This document shows, piece after piece, positions 1-7,515 of a DNA stretch of 63,710 nucleotides. Origin of the DNA: Planctomycetota bacterium (GTDB lineage Bacteria; Planctomycetota; UBA1135; GCA-002686595); the NCBI GenBank assembly GCA_016795245.1, contig JAEUIA010000009.1, positions 1 to 63,710 on the forward strand. The letters are read 5' to 3'. Position 1 is the stretch's first letter, and each line of letters starts with the position of its first letter. The notes beneath the pieces were generated by a model. That model had not been told where the DNA came from, did no database searches, and worked only from the letters and a program-made list of their open reading frames with translations. Position numbers and translations under genes: made by a program.

Positions 1-303
1 GGGCAGACAGCGTGCCATCTGTCGCTGCGTGACCTTGGACACGAAGGCGTCGAACACCGACGCCGTCAGCTGGGGGCGTTTGAGGCGGTAGTCGAGACGA
101 AAGGTCTGGACCGAAAAGGAGCGGCTACAGATGTGGCAGTGAAAGCGATGGACGACGCGCCGGTCGCAGGCGCGGTGGTAGCGGCCGCGCGAGCGGAAGC
201 GGAATTCCAGGTTCGTGGCGGATCGCGACGGGCAGTCGGCGTACGGGCAATGGGGCGGGCGGAAGTGCTGGATTCCGGCGGGAAAAGGGCATTCGAGTTC
301 CAT
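1..303 (-). CDS. Transposase-like zinc-ribbon protein, cut by the window edge
   Basis: The reading frame starts at the ATG ending at 303 and stays open to base 1, giving 101 N-terminal residues; the C-terminus lies outside the window. Two cysteine pairs of a zinc-ribbon type are visible: CPYADC near residue 19 and CHIC near residue 56, the latter followed by SRSFSVQTFRLDYRLKRP. That arrangement is typical of the N-terminal DNA-binding part of IS1-like and related DDE transposases, and resembles the zinc ribbon of the transposase gene at 61433. The catalytic part is not visible, so the element cannot be named and it may be a fragment. Confidence 0.6.
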   Translation of the reverse strand, partial: MELECPFPAGIQHFRPPHCPYADCPSRSATNLEFRFRSRGRYHRACDRRVVHRFHCHICSRSFSVQTFRLDYRLKRPQLTASVFDAFVSKVTQRQMARCLP

Positions 304-425
304 GGGTCGTCTCCTGGCGAACGACACAAAGCGCTCGCTGGAGGAGTGACGGATGGAAAAGGGGGCGGTTGCGGATCTTGTGGCGAAAACGTGCGGCGAC
401 GCGACCAGCGAGAGACGCCAGTACC

Positions 426-1295
426 TCAGCCGGCCCAGGAAGTCTGTTCGACGTCGAGCTGCTGATAAATGAGCTTCGCCGTCGCGATCGCGTCCAAGTA
501 GTGACGCGGTTTGCTGCCGGGAATCGTGTTCCGCAAGCGTCCGGCGATCTCGGTCGCCTCCGCGAGCGGCGTGGCGGCCACGAGTTCCGCGATCTCGTCG
601 GCGCTCGCGATCAACAGGGCGATGTCACGCACGGCCGGAGCGGCGAAGGGGCGATGGTGGTTGTAGATCACGTCCGGAATCGGCGCCGGGAGCTGCCACA
701 TCGTGGCGCTCAATCCGCCGACGTCGGCATGGTTCAAGTCCATGAACGTGTGCTCTTCCATGCCCAGGATCTCGAGCGGTGTCGCCGAGGCCGCCAGGGC
801 GCTCGCGTACTCCGTACCGAAGCTGTCGTACATGACGAGCTGTCCGATGTCGTGCAGGAGGCCGCAGGTGTAGTAGTCCTGTGGAGCGAGGTCGACGTCG
901 CGGCGGCGCAGGCCGGAGGCCAGGGTCGAGGCCACTTGCGCGGTCAGAACTGAGTGTTTCCAGAACTCACTCAGGCTGAAGCCCGGCACATCACGCAAGT
1001 GCGCGAATGCGGAGGCGACTCCGGCGCGCATCGCGATCGTCGTCAGATTGCGCACGCCCAGCACGGTCGCGGCTTTGTGGATCGAAAGCGTCTTTTCGCG
1101 CAGCCCGTAGCGCGCACTGTTCGCGACCTGCAGCACCTTGGCGGCGATCGGCGGATCGGTAGCGACGACGTCGGCCACCTCGGCGAGTCCGCAGTCGTCG
1201 CGATTCAGGATCTCGCGCAGGCGCAGGACGCACGACGGCAGCGTCGGGATGCGCAGCGAGTCGAGGAGACTCTCCGGGGGATCGTCTTCGATCAT
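426..1295 (-). CDS. HDOD domain signalling protein
   Basis: A 289-residue cytoplasmic protein. Residues about 12-210 match the HDOD family, a degenerate HD-domain fold used in bacterial signalling and often found next to chemotaxis or c-di-GMP proteins. The start of the domain (IPTLPSCVLRLREILN), the DP-x-I-A-A-K-V-L core and the LLHDIG motif near residues 147-151 are all visible. HDOD proteins usually lack phosphodiesterase activity, and no GGDEF, EAL or receiver domain is fused here, so a protein-binding role is likely. I chose the ATG beginning MIEDDPPE because the domain begins right after it; longer upstream reading is proline-rich and non-conserved. Runs of nine and ten Gs lie just upstream, and no clear ribosome site is seen. 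Confidence 0.85.
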   Translation of the reverse strand: MIEDDPPESLLDSLRIPTLPSCVLRLREILNRDDCGLAEVADVVATDPPIAAKVLQVANSARYGLREKTLSIHKAATVLGVRNLTTIAMRAGVASAFAHLRDVPGFSLSEFWKHSVLTAQVASTLASGLRRRDVDLAPQDYYTCGLLHDIGQLVMYDSFGTEYASALAASATPLEILGMEEHTFMDLNHADVGGLSATMWQLPAPIPDVIYNHHRPFAAPAVRDIALLIASADEIAELVAATPLAEATEIAGRLRNTIPGSKPRHYLDAIATAKLIYQQLDVEQTSWAG

Positions 1296-1550
1296 GGGGG
1301 GGGGCCTTGGATGCGGGGGGGGGGCTATTGCACACATCGCCGGGCGCGCGGAATGGGGGTCCGGGCTCTCTCGGCGGCAGGAAGGGGATCGGTCGCAAGA
1401 ACTAACGAGCGGGATAGAAAATCGGGAATTGCTCTCGGGTCCCGGACCGGCCCCCTCTCCCGCGCCGTGGGAGGGGGAGCGCGACTCCAGTCCCGGGATC
1501 AAGAACGGCCGGTCCAACCAGGGTGGCGGCCGCCGCGAGCGGGCGCCTGC

Positions 1551-1556
1551 TAGTCT
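1551..1556 (+). promoter_or_regulatory. -10-like hexamer TAGTCT
   Basis: TAGTCT lies 29 nt before the ATG at 1586. A GGAGG ribosome site sits between them at 1574-1578, seven nt before the start. This is the short-leader version of the TANNNT start signal seen at many genes here. No good -35 box is visible. Confidence 0.4.
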
Positions 1557-1585
1557 GCTTCCTACAGCCCGACGGAGGTCATGGA

Positions 1586-2455
1586 ATGAACCGCACCGAA
1601 TGGATCGCCCTTCCGCTCGTGCTGCTCCTCGCGGCCGGCGACGCGACAGCCCTCGGAGGAGGCGACACGTGCGCCGGCGCGACGCCACTCGCGGCCGGCA
1701 CGCACACAGGGTTTGGTACCTGGGTCGTGTGGCCCGGCGGCACGAATCCGAATGCGATCGTCCACGACGAAGACTGGTTTTGGATTCGCGCGGCTCCGGG
1801 TGAGCAACTCGATGTGACCGCGCGGATCACGGGTTCGAGCGGCTCGTCGGCGTACTACACGCTCATGCGCCTCTATGAGTCTTCGCCCGCGACCTGCAGC
1901 GGTGCGTTGCTGGCGACGAGTTTCAGCGATCACGTCGCGACGGTGAACACGACGATCGCGCCCAAGGATTACGTCGTCTACTACTCCATGGGCGTGAACT
2001 CGGCCGGACAATCGGCGGCCTTGACCTTCGATCTACAAGTTCAGCTGACGAGCGTGCAGACCGGCGTGAGCTACTGCCCGGGTGCGCTGAATTCGCTCGG
2101 ACTCGCAGGCCAATTGAACCTGCAGGGTTCGCACAGCGTCGGTGCGAACGACCTCGTGTTCCTGGGTAGGGACCTGCCGCCGAATTCCTTCGCGCTGCTC
2201 GCGAGCGGAACGGTGCCGAATCAAGCGCCCTTCGGCGACGGCGTATTGTGCATCGGCGGCGCGTTCCAACGCCTGCATTTCCTTCCGGTGACGCCCGTCG
2301 GCACGTGGAGCGCCGCGCTCGACATCCCGAATCTCCACGCCGCGATCACGGCGGGCGATCTGCGCTACTTCCAACTCTATTACCGCGACGTCGGCGGGCC
2401 GCAGGGCAGCGGCTTCAATCTGACGAACGGCCAGGCGATCGCCTTCACGCCCTGA
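1586..2455 (+). CDS. Secreted protein with planctomycete C-terminal domain
   Basis: A 289-residue exported protein with a signal peptide (MNRTEWIALPLVLLLAAG). The middle part (about residues 30-145) has the layout of a pre-peptidase or jelly-roll type beta-sandwich: DTCAGAT near the start, a DWFW strand, then YTLMRLYES. The last 150 residues are a divergent copy of the C-terminal domain shared by many secreted proteins here (APFGDGVLC, RYFQLYYRD, FNLTNGQ); its usual cysteine-rich opening is reduced to YCPG. The start is set by GGAGG seven nt before the ATG. Function is unknown; an extracellular or surface role is inferred. Confidence 0.8.
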   Translation: MNRTEWIALPLVLLLAAGDATALGGGDTCAGATPLAAGTHTGFGTWVVWPGGTNPNAIVHDEDWFWIRAAPGEQLDVTARITGSSGSSAYYTLMRLYESSPATCSGALLATSFSDHVATVNTTIAPKDYVVYYSMGVNSAGQSAALTFDLQVQLTSVQTGVSYCPGALNSLGLAGQLNLQGSHSVGANDLVFLGRDLPPNSFALLASGTVPNQAPFGDGVLCIGGAFQRLHFLPVTPVGTWSAALDIPNLHAAITAGDLRYFQLYYRDVGGPQGSGFNLTNGQAIAFTP

Positions 2456-2556
2456 TCCCGGACACGGCGCGCGCGCGACGCCGAAGCGAGCGACGGCTTG
2501 TGCGCGACGATCGCAACGACCAGAATGCGCCGCGCTCGGTCTGGAGCCGCCCCCGC

Positions 2557-2994
2557 ATGAGTGCTCGACCCAGACCGAAGCCCGAGACACGCGCCTTCAA
2601 GCCCGGCTACCTGATCGCCATCGCCGTCTTCGGTGCGGGCATCTACGCGATCGGCACGGCGATCCCCAAGCTGCCGAGCAACCCGCGGGCCGCGGAGGTG
2701 CGCCTCGCGGCGCGACCGGTCGTCGAGGCCGTGCGCGTGTTCCGCGCGCAACACGCCGGACGCGCACCGCTCGACCTCGCCGAGTTGTTGGCGGCCGAGC
2801 ACAACGGAGCGCGGCTCCTGGTCCTCCCCGACGGCCTCTTGCCGCTCGATGCGTGGGGGCGTCCGCTGACCTACCACCACGCAGGCACCAAGCACGAGAG
2901 CACGTACCTCCTGAGTCTGGGAGCCGACGGCCTCGAGGGCGGGCAAGGCGAAGACCACGACATCGTCATCGGTGTAGGCGAATCTCGGCCCTGA
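2557..2994 (+). CDS. Type II secretion pseudopilin G-like protein
   Basis: A 145-residue protein with one N-terminal membrane segment (YLIAIAVFGAGIYAIGTA). Its C-terminal half follows the major pseudopilin GspG pattern: a long helix, then LPLDAWGRPLTYHH, YLLSLGADG, and a GGQGEDHDIVI end. In GspG the segment after SLGADG binds calcium. There is no prepilin peptidase site (G/FTLIE), and the transmembrane part is not pilin-like, so it is probably a membrane-anchored GspG-fold protein and not a true pseudopilin. No other secretion genes are nearby. Confidence 0.65.
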   Translation: MSARPRPKPETRAFKPGYLIAIAVFGAGIYAIGTAIPKLPSNPRAAEVRLAARPVVEAVRVFRAQHAGRAPLDLAELLAAEHNGARLLVLPDGLLPLDAWGRPLTYHHAGTKHESTYLLSLGADGLEGGQGEDHDIVIGVGESRP

Positions 2995-3210
2995 ACCGGC
3001 GCTGCTTGAACGTGCGCACCATCCGATCTGCGAGCGAGCTTTCCCAACTCGCCTGACACCGCACGCGCCGCTCGGAGTAGGATCGAAGTGCGCCGGCGGC
3101 GCCTCGCTCTCGTGATCCTCGTCCGCGGTTCTTCAGTCGTCTGCACGGCTGATCGCGGACGGATGCGCGTTGAGCGGAAGTGCCTGCGTGACGCGCGCCG
3201 GCGGACCTGC

Positions 3211-4623
3211 ATGCTGAAGATCACGCGCTCGACTTGTGTGGCTGTGCTGAGCTTCAGCGGCGCGGCGCTCGCGCAGGTTGCGTTGCAGCCGCGCATGGGA
3301 GATCCAGTCCCGGGCCTCACCGCCGTCGAGACCGAGCGCTTCGCACGCGGGCGCGTCGCCTTCGAGCACAAGCAGACGCTCGTCGAAGGACTGGGCCCGA
3401 TCTTCAATCGCGACCGCTGCCTGCATTGTCACGCCGGCCCGGCTGCGGGGGGGGGCTCGGGCATCACGGTGACGCGCATCGGAGTCGCCGCGGTCGGCGC
3501 GGTACCCTTCGATCCATTGATCGCGCTGGGAGGCGGTGTCCTGCAGACGAACACCGTGGCGCTCCCCGGTTGCCAGGAATTCGTGCCGGTGCAAGCGAAC
3601 GTCGTCAGCCCGCGTATCTCGCCGCCTTTGTTCGGCCTGGGCCTCGTCGAGGCGATCACCGACGTCGACATCCAGGTGCGCGAGTTCATACCGCCGCCGG
3701 GCGTGTCGGGCCGGGCCAACATCATGACTCCGATCGAGACGCCGCTGGGACAGGCGCGCGTCGGACGCTTCGGGTGGAAAGCGCAGATCGCGACGATCCT
3801 GAACTTCACCGCCGACGCGAGCATGCAGGAGTTGGGGCTCTCGAACCGCTTCTTTCCGCTCGACAACGCGCCCAACGCTCCGGCCGTGGCCTTTCCGAAT
3901 CAGCCGTGTGACAGCGTCATGGATCCCGAGGACGGACCGGACGCACAGGGCTTCCACAAGATCGATCGCATGACGGACTTCGTGCGCTTCCTCGCGCCGC
4001 CGCCGCAGACACCGCGCGCGGGCATGACGGGGGCTCTGCTGTTCGACGCCATCGGTTGCGCGAAGTGTCACGTGTCGACGACGTACACGACGAGTCCACT
4101 CGCGCCCGAGGCTGCGCTCGCGAACCAGGCCATCCGGCCTTACTCGGATTTCCTCCTGCACGACCTGGGTGACGCGCTCGCGGACGGCATCCCGGACGGG
4201 CTCGCGAATACCCGTGAAATGCGCACGCCGCCTTTGTGGGGTCTGAGATTCCGCGCACCTGTGGCGCTGCTCCACGACGGGCGCGCCGCGGGTCAGAATT
4301 CGATCGAGGCCAACCTCGAACTGGCCCTGCTGGCTCACGGCGGCGAAGCGGCGGCGACGACGGCGAACTACGTCGGCTTGAGCGCGAGCGACAAGGCGCA
4401 GCTCTACAAGTTCCTGTTGTCGCTGGGCCGTGCGGAGTTCGACTTCGCGGACGATGACAACCTCATCGACCTCGTCGACTGGTTCTTCATGCGTCCGTTC
4501 GTGACCGGACCGGGCGCGCACTTCACCGCGGACGACCCCGTCGCTGTCTGCGATTTCGACGGGGACGGCGATCTGGACTTGCGCGATCTGGCCGCATTTC
4601 AGCGCGCGTTCGTGGGCCTCTGA
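3211..4623 (+). CDS. Di-heme c-type cytochrome oxidoreductase (DHOR family)
   Basis: A 470-residue exported protein with a signal peptide ending near ALAQ. It carries two heme c motifs, CLHCH (70-74) and CAKCH (283-287). The conserved blocks PPLFGLGLVEAI, GRFGWKA, LLHDLGDALADG and MRTPPLWGLRF are characteristic of the di-heme oxidoreductase/putative thiol oxidoreductase family, related to MauG and cytochrome c peroxidases. The last 25 residues (CDFDGDGDLDLRDLAAFQRA) form a dockerin-like calcium-binding half repeat, common in planctomycete exported proteins. It probably acts in the periplasm in electron transfer or peroxide chemistry. The ATG was chosen because the signal peptide begins there. 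Confidence 0.85.
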   Translation: MLKITRSTCVAVLSFSGAALAQVALQPRMGDPVPGLTAVETERFARGRVAFEHKQTLVEGLGPIFNRDRCLHCHAGPAAGGGSGITVTRIGVAAVGAVPFDPLIALGGGVLQTNTVALPGCQEFVPVQANVVSPRISPPLFGLGLVEAITDVDIQVREFIPPPGVSGRANIMTPIETPLGQARVGRFGWKAQIATILNFTADASMQELGLSNRFFPLDNAPNAPAVAFPNQPCDSVMDPEDGPDAQGFHKIDRMTDFVRFLAPPPQTPRAGMTGALLFDAIGCAKCHVSTTYTTSPLAPEAALANQAIRPYSDFLLHDLGDALADGIPDGLANTREMRTPPLWGLRFRAPVALLHDGRAAGQNSIEANLELALLAHGGEAAATTANYVGLSASDKAQLYKFLLSLGRAEFDFADDDNLIDLVDWFFMRPFVTGPGAHFTADDPVAVCDFDGDGDLDLRDLAAFQRAFVGL

Positions 4624-4712
4624 GCGCGAGGCAGCCCCGGGCCGGGTGTCGCTCTGAGTGGAAGGATGCTCGGTCCTGCAGCGCGCGCGAAGCGCAAGCG
4701 GGCGCGGGGGCG

Positions 4713-4718
4713 TAGACT
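4713..4718 (+). promoter_or_regulatory. -10-like hexamer TAGACT
   Basis: TAGACT, 57 nt before the ATG of the C15-like gene at 4776. It is the commonest form of the TANNNT signal in this window. Confidence 0.35.
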
Positions 4719-4775
4719 GGGGCGGCGCCACCCGTCGCGCTGAATTCCAGGATCCCAGAACCCGTGGGGGCAGGC

Positions 4776-6041
4776 ATGTTGAATTCTCTCGCACCGTTCG
4801 TGATCGCGGCCGCGCTCGCGCCGCAGAAGGACCGCACGACCGACGCCGCTGCGATCGGACCGCAGCCCGTGGCGCTGCGCGCCGCCGCGCCGCTCGTGGT
4901 GCAGACGTCGGCGTTGGGAGCGCGGCGCACGATCCTGATGACGGGCTACTGGCCGCCTTCGAACGAGGCCGTGCGTCCCTTCAGCGCGAATCCCGCACAA
5001 AACCCCGGAGGCTGGATCGGACAGGATTGGGAAGGACGCGGCTACGACGTGTACGCGTACTTCCCCGAGTTCTCGCCGCCGACCTGCACCAGCTGCGGCA
5101 CGGGGAGCGGGGACTTCGAAGTCGATTACCAGGACACCTCGAACGACTTCTGGCCGATCGTGAACGCGCTGCAACCGATCGCCATCATCACGTTCAGTCG
5201 CACGAACGCGAGCTTGAGTTGGGAGGTCGAGCAGAATCAGTACAACAACGCGACCTGGACGAACGACTACGTCGCGCCGTTTCAACCGACGCCGGCGCCG
5301 CCCGACGCGAGCGTGCCGGCCGGCACGCTGCGCTTGTCGAAGCTGCCCATGGCGGAGATCGTGTCGAACGTGACCGAGGCGAATCTCGGATTGAATTCGT
5401 TCATCTGCGTGAGCCAGAGCGCGGGTCAATTCGTTTCGGGCTTCATGGCCTACCACGGTGTCTGGTACCAGAGCCTGCACGACAACCCCACGGATCCCGC
5501 GTGGTGCATCGCCGCCGGGCACATCCACGTCGGTCCGGCGATTCCCTGGGCGACCGCGCGCAAGGCGGCCGAAGTCACCTTGCGCACGGTCATCCACTAC
5601 GTCGATTCCGTGCGCGATCCGGCTTGCCAGAACGTCGATCTGTACTGCCCGACTTCGACGCACTCCGCCGGACCCGGTGCACTGCTCACGACGACGGGTT
5701 CGACTTCGATCGCGGCCAACAACTTGCGCTTGATCGCGACCGGAACGCCGCCCGGCACGATCGGCCAGTTCTTCTACGGTTCCGGGTCGTCCCAGGTCGC
5801 GTGGGGCAACGGCCTGTTGTGTGTCCCGGCACCGTTCGCGCGACTCCTGCCGTTGAACTTCGCCAACGCGAACGGTCTCGTCGATCGGGCGCTCGATTTC
5901 ACGCAGGTTCCGCTCTCGGGCAGCATCTACGCCGTGCAGCCGGGATCGACCTGGAATTTCCAGTTCGCGTTTCGCGATGCACTCGGGGGCGGGGCGAACT
6001 TCAACTCGACCAATGCGGTGCGGATCGTGTTCTGCCCGTGA
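4776..6041 (+). CDS. Pyroglutamyl-peptidase (C15)-like secreted protein with Ser in place of Cys
   Basis: A 421-residue protein with a short hydrophobic N-terminus. Residues about 52-275 resemble pyroglutamyl peptidase I (family C15). ILMTGYWPPSNE aligns with the family's ILVTGFEPFGGE, SWEVEQNQYN (148-157) with the active-site glutamate region, SAGQFVSGF (215-223) with SAG-x-[YF]-x-C-N, and AGHIHVGP (247-254) with the catalytic histidine region. The nucleophile position is Ser221 instead of Cys, so it is either inactive or uses a serine. The C-terminal 150 residues are a divergent copy of the shared secreted-protein domain (YCPTS, WGNGLLC, FAFRDA). GTG at 4764 is an alternative start. Known C15 enzymes are cytoplasmic, so an exported version is unusual. 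Confidence 0.65.
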   Translation: MLNSLAPFVIAAALAPQKDRTTDAAAIGPQPVALRAAAPLVVQTSALGARRTILMTGYWPPSNEAVRPFSANPAQNPGGWIGQDWEGRGYDVYAYFPEFSPPTCTSCGTGSGDFEVDYQDTSNDFWPIVNALQPIAIITFSRTNASLSWEVEQNQYNNATWTNDYVAPFQPTPAPPDASVPAGTLRLSKLPMAEIVSNVTEANLGLNSFICVSQSAGQFVSGFMAYHGVWYQSLHDNPTDPAWCIAAGHIHVGPAIPWATARKAAEVTLRTVIHYVDSVRDPACQNVDLYCPTSTHSAGPGALLTTTGSTSIAANNLRLIATGTPPGTIGQFFYGSGSSQVAWGNGLLCVPAPFARLLPLNFANANGLVDRALDFTQVPLSGSIYAVQPGSTWNFQFAFRDALGGGANFNSTNAVRIVFCP

Positions 6042-6074
6042 CGCGCGACGTGCGCGAGCGCGACGGCGGGGGAC

Positions 6075-7280
6075 TCAGCGCGCCCGGGCTTTCTCCGCCA
6101 GGTGCTCCAGCCACTGCGCGTGTTGCGAACTCGCGGCGAAGCCTTGGTACTCCTCGAGCGTGGTGAAGTCGACCCAGTTGAACTCGAAGTTCAGATCCAT
6201 CTCGATCAAGACGGACAGTGTCTCGTCGTAGCGCTGCTGTCGCAGGCTGACGGTGATGAGCACCCAGTACGGATCGGGCCACCCAAGTCCCGCCGCGATC
6301 GCTTCGCGCGCCACCTTGCGTGCGCCGTCCCAATCCTCGGCCGCGACGAGGATGTTTCCGCAGAGCACGTTGAGGTAGGGGTCGCCGCCCGCCCAGGCAT
6401 CGAGGCGACTCAACTCCGCGAGCGCCGCCTTGTAGTCTTTCTGCAGGAAAAACCAGTCGATCGAGTGCAGCACCGTGCACGGGTCGTCGGGGAAGTAGCG
6501 GCGCACTTCGCCGATCGCTTCGACGTAGCGCGGGTCGTCCGGCGGGAACATCTTGATCCGCATCAAGAGGATGGTCTTGTCCCGGCGCAGTTCGTCGGGG
6601 AGCTTGGAGAGCTGCTTGGCGAAGGACTCCACGGAGCGAGACTTCACCGCATCGATCAGCTTCTCGACCACCTTCCAGTGGCGCGCGAGCACTTGTTCTT
6701 CGCCGATCAGACGATCGATCAATCCGCGGTCGTCGTTCGCAGCCGTCGGGATCAGCCAGCGCCGCAGGGTATCGGACGAACGCTCGCCGCTGCTCGCGAC
6801 GTAGACGTCGACCGCGCGCGCAGGCTCGTCCTTGCCGCGCGCGAGTTCGAACTCCAGGTATTCGACTCCGGCTTCCGCACGCACGATGCGAAAGAGCGCC
6901 GTGCGCGCACCAGGAGTGCCGCGCAGCCGTAGGAAATCGACGTGCCCGCCCATCTCCAGCGCGTTCGTCAGCTCGGCGAACGTCCCCTGGCCGCCCGACA
7001 TCGTCGTGAGCGCGCCTTCCTTGAACCCGGTCATGAAACTCTTGCGACCGGGAACGCCCTTTTGCGCGCGATCGATGATCGCACCGGCGTCGACGCAGCG
7101 GTCGTAGGCGGACGGATCGCGCTCGTTCAGGGCCTTGGCGAAATCCGCACACCACGCCGTCCACGGAGCGTCGGGGTCCTGCGCGCCGGCGGATGCGGGT
7201 ACGGCGGATTCTTGCACACGAGCTGTCGCGGGTGCGAACGCCAGAACGAGCGGAATGAGTAGAGCCTGAAGCTGCAGCAT
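6075..7280 (-). CDS. Secreted TPR-like protein of unknown function
   Basis: A 401-residue protein with a signal peptide (MLQLQALLIPLVLAFAPA). The N-terminal part (about residues 40-190) looks like an alpha+beta domain, beginning WTAWCADFAKALNERD. The C-terminal half is helical with tetratricopeptide-like spacing (PYLNVLCGNILVAAEDWDGA, PYWVLITVSLRQQRYDE). GGAGG lies four nt before the ATG, and TAGACT lies 17 nt upstream. It converges with the upstream C15-like gene. I do not recognise a specific family; a periplasmic protein-interaction role is only an inference. Confidence 0.7.
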   Translation of the reverse strand: MLQLQALLIPLVLAFAPATARVQESAVPASAGAQDPDAPWTAWCADFAKALNERDPSAYDRCVDAGAIIDRAQKGVPGRKSFMTGFKEGALTTMSGGQGTFAELTNALEMGGHVDFLRLRGTPGARTALFRIVRAEAGVEYLEFELARGKDEPARAVDVYVASSGERSSDTLRRWLIPTAANDDRGLIDRLIGEEQVLARHWKVVEKLIDAVKSRSVESFAKQLSKLPDELRRDKTILLMRIKMFPPDDPRYVEAIGEVRRYFPDDPCTVLHSIDWFFLQKDYKAALAELSRLDAWAGGDPYLNVLCGNILVAAEDWDGARKVAREAIAAGLGWPDPYWVLITVSLRQQRYDETLSVLIEMDLNFEFNWVDFTTLEEYQGFAASSQHAQWLEHLAEKARAR

Positions 7281-7297
7281 GAGTCCTCCGAGGCGGG

Positions 7298-7303
7298 AGT
7301 CTA
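7298..7303 (-). promoter_or_regulatory. -10-like hexamer TAGACT
   Basis: On the minus strand TAGACT lies 17 nt before the ATG ending at 7280, with GGAGG in between. This is a short-leader promoter of the local TANNNT type. Confidence 0.45.
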
Positions 7304-7515
7304 CTGCCGCCGTGACGGGCGACGCTGTGGAATGTGGAGGCCGTTCGGTGCGTGCCGAACAGGACACGGGCGCTGTCCGCGCGTCCGCGGGTGGTTCGTT
7401 GGGGGGGCCGCGCCGCGGGTTGGCCGGAGGGGACCGGCCTTCCCCCGCACGTCTGCCGCAGACCGGCTAGGATAGCGAGGAACGGCTGACAGCCGAATGC
7501 CCCCGGGTCTTCCCC

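Noticed and set aside
2557..2994. A true type II secretion pseudopilin
   Set aside because: No prepilin peptidase cleavage motif and no other secretion genes nearby; only the GspG-like fold is supported.
3133..4794. Long minus-strand frame opposite the di-heme cytochrome
   Set aside because: The plus frame contains both heme motifs and family blocks; the minus frame has none.
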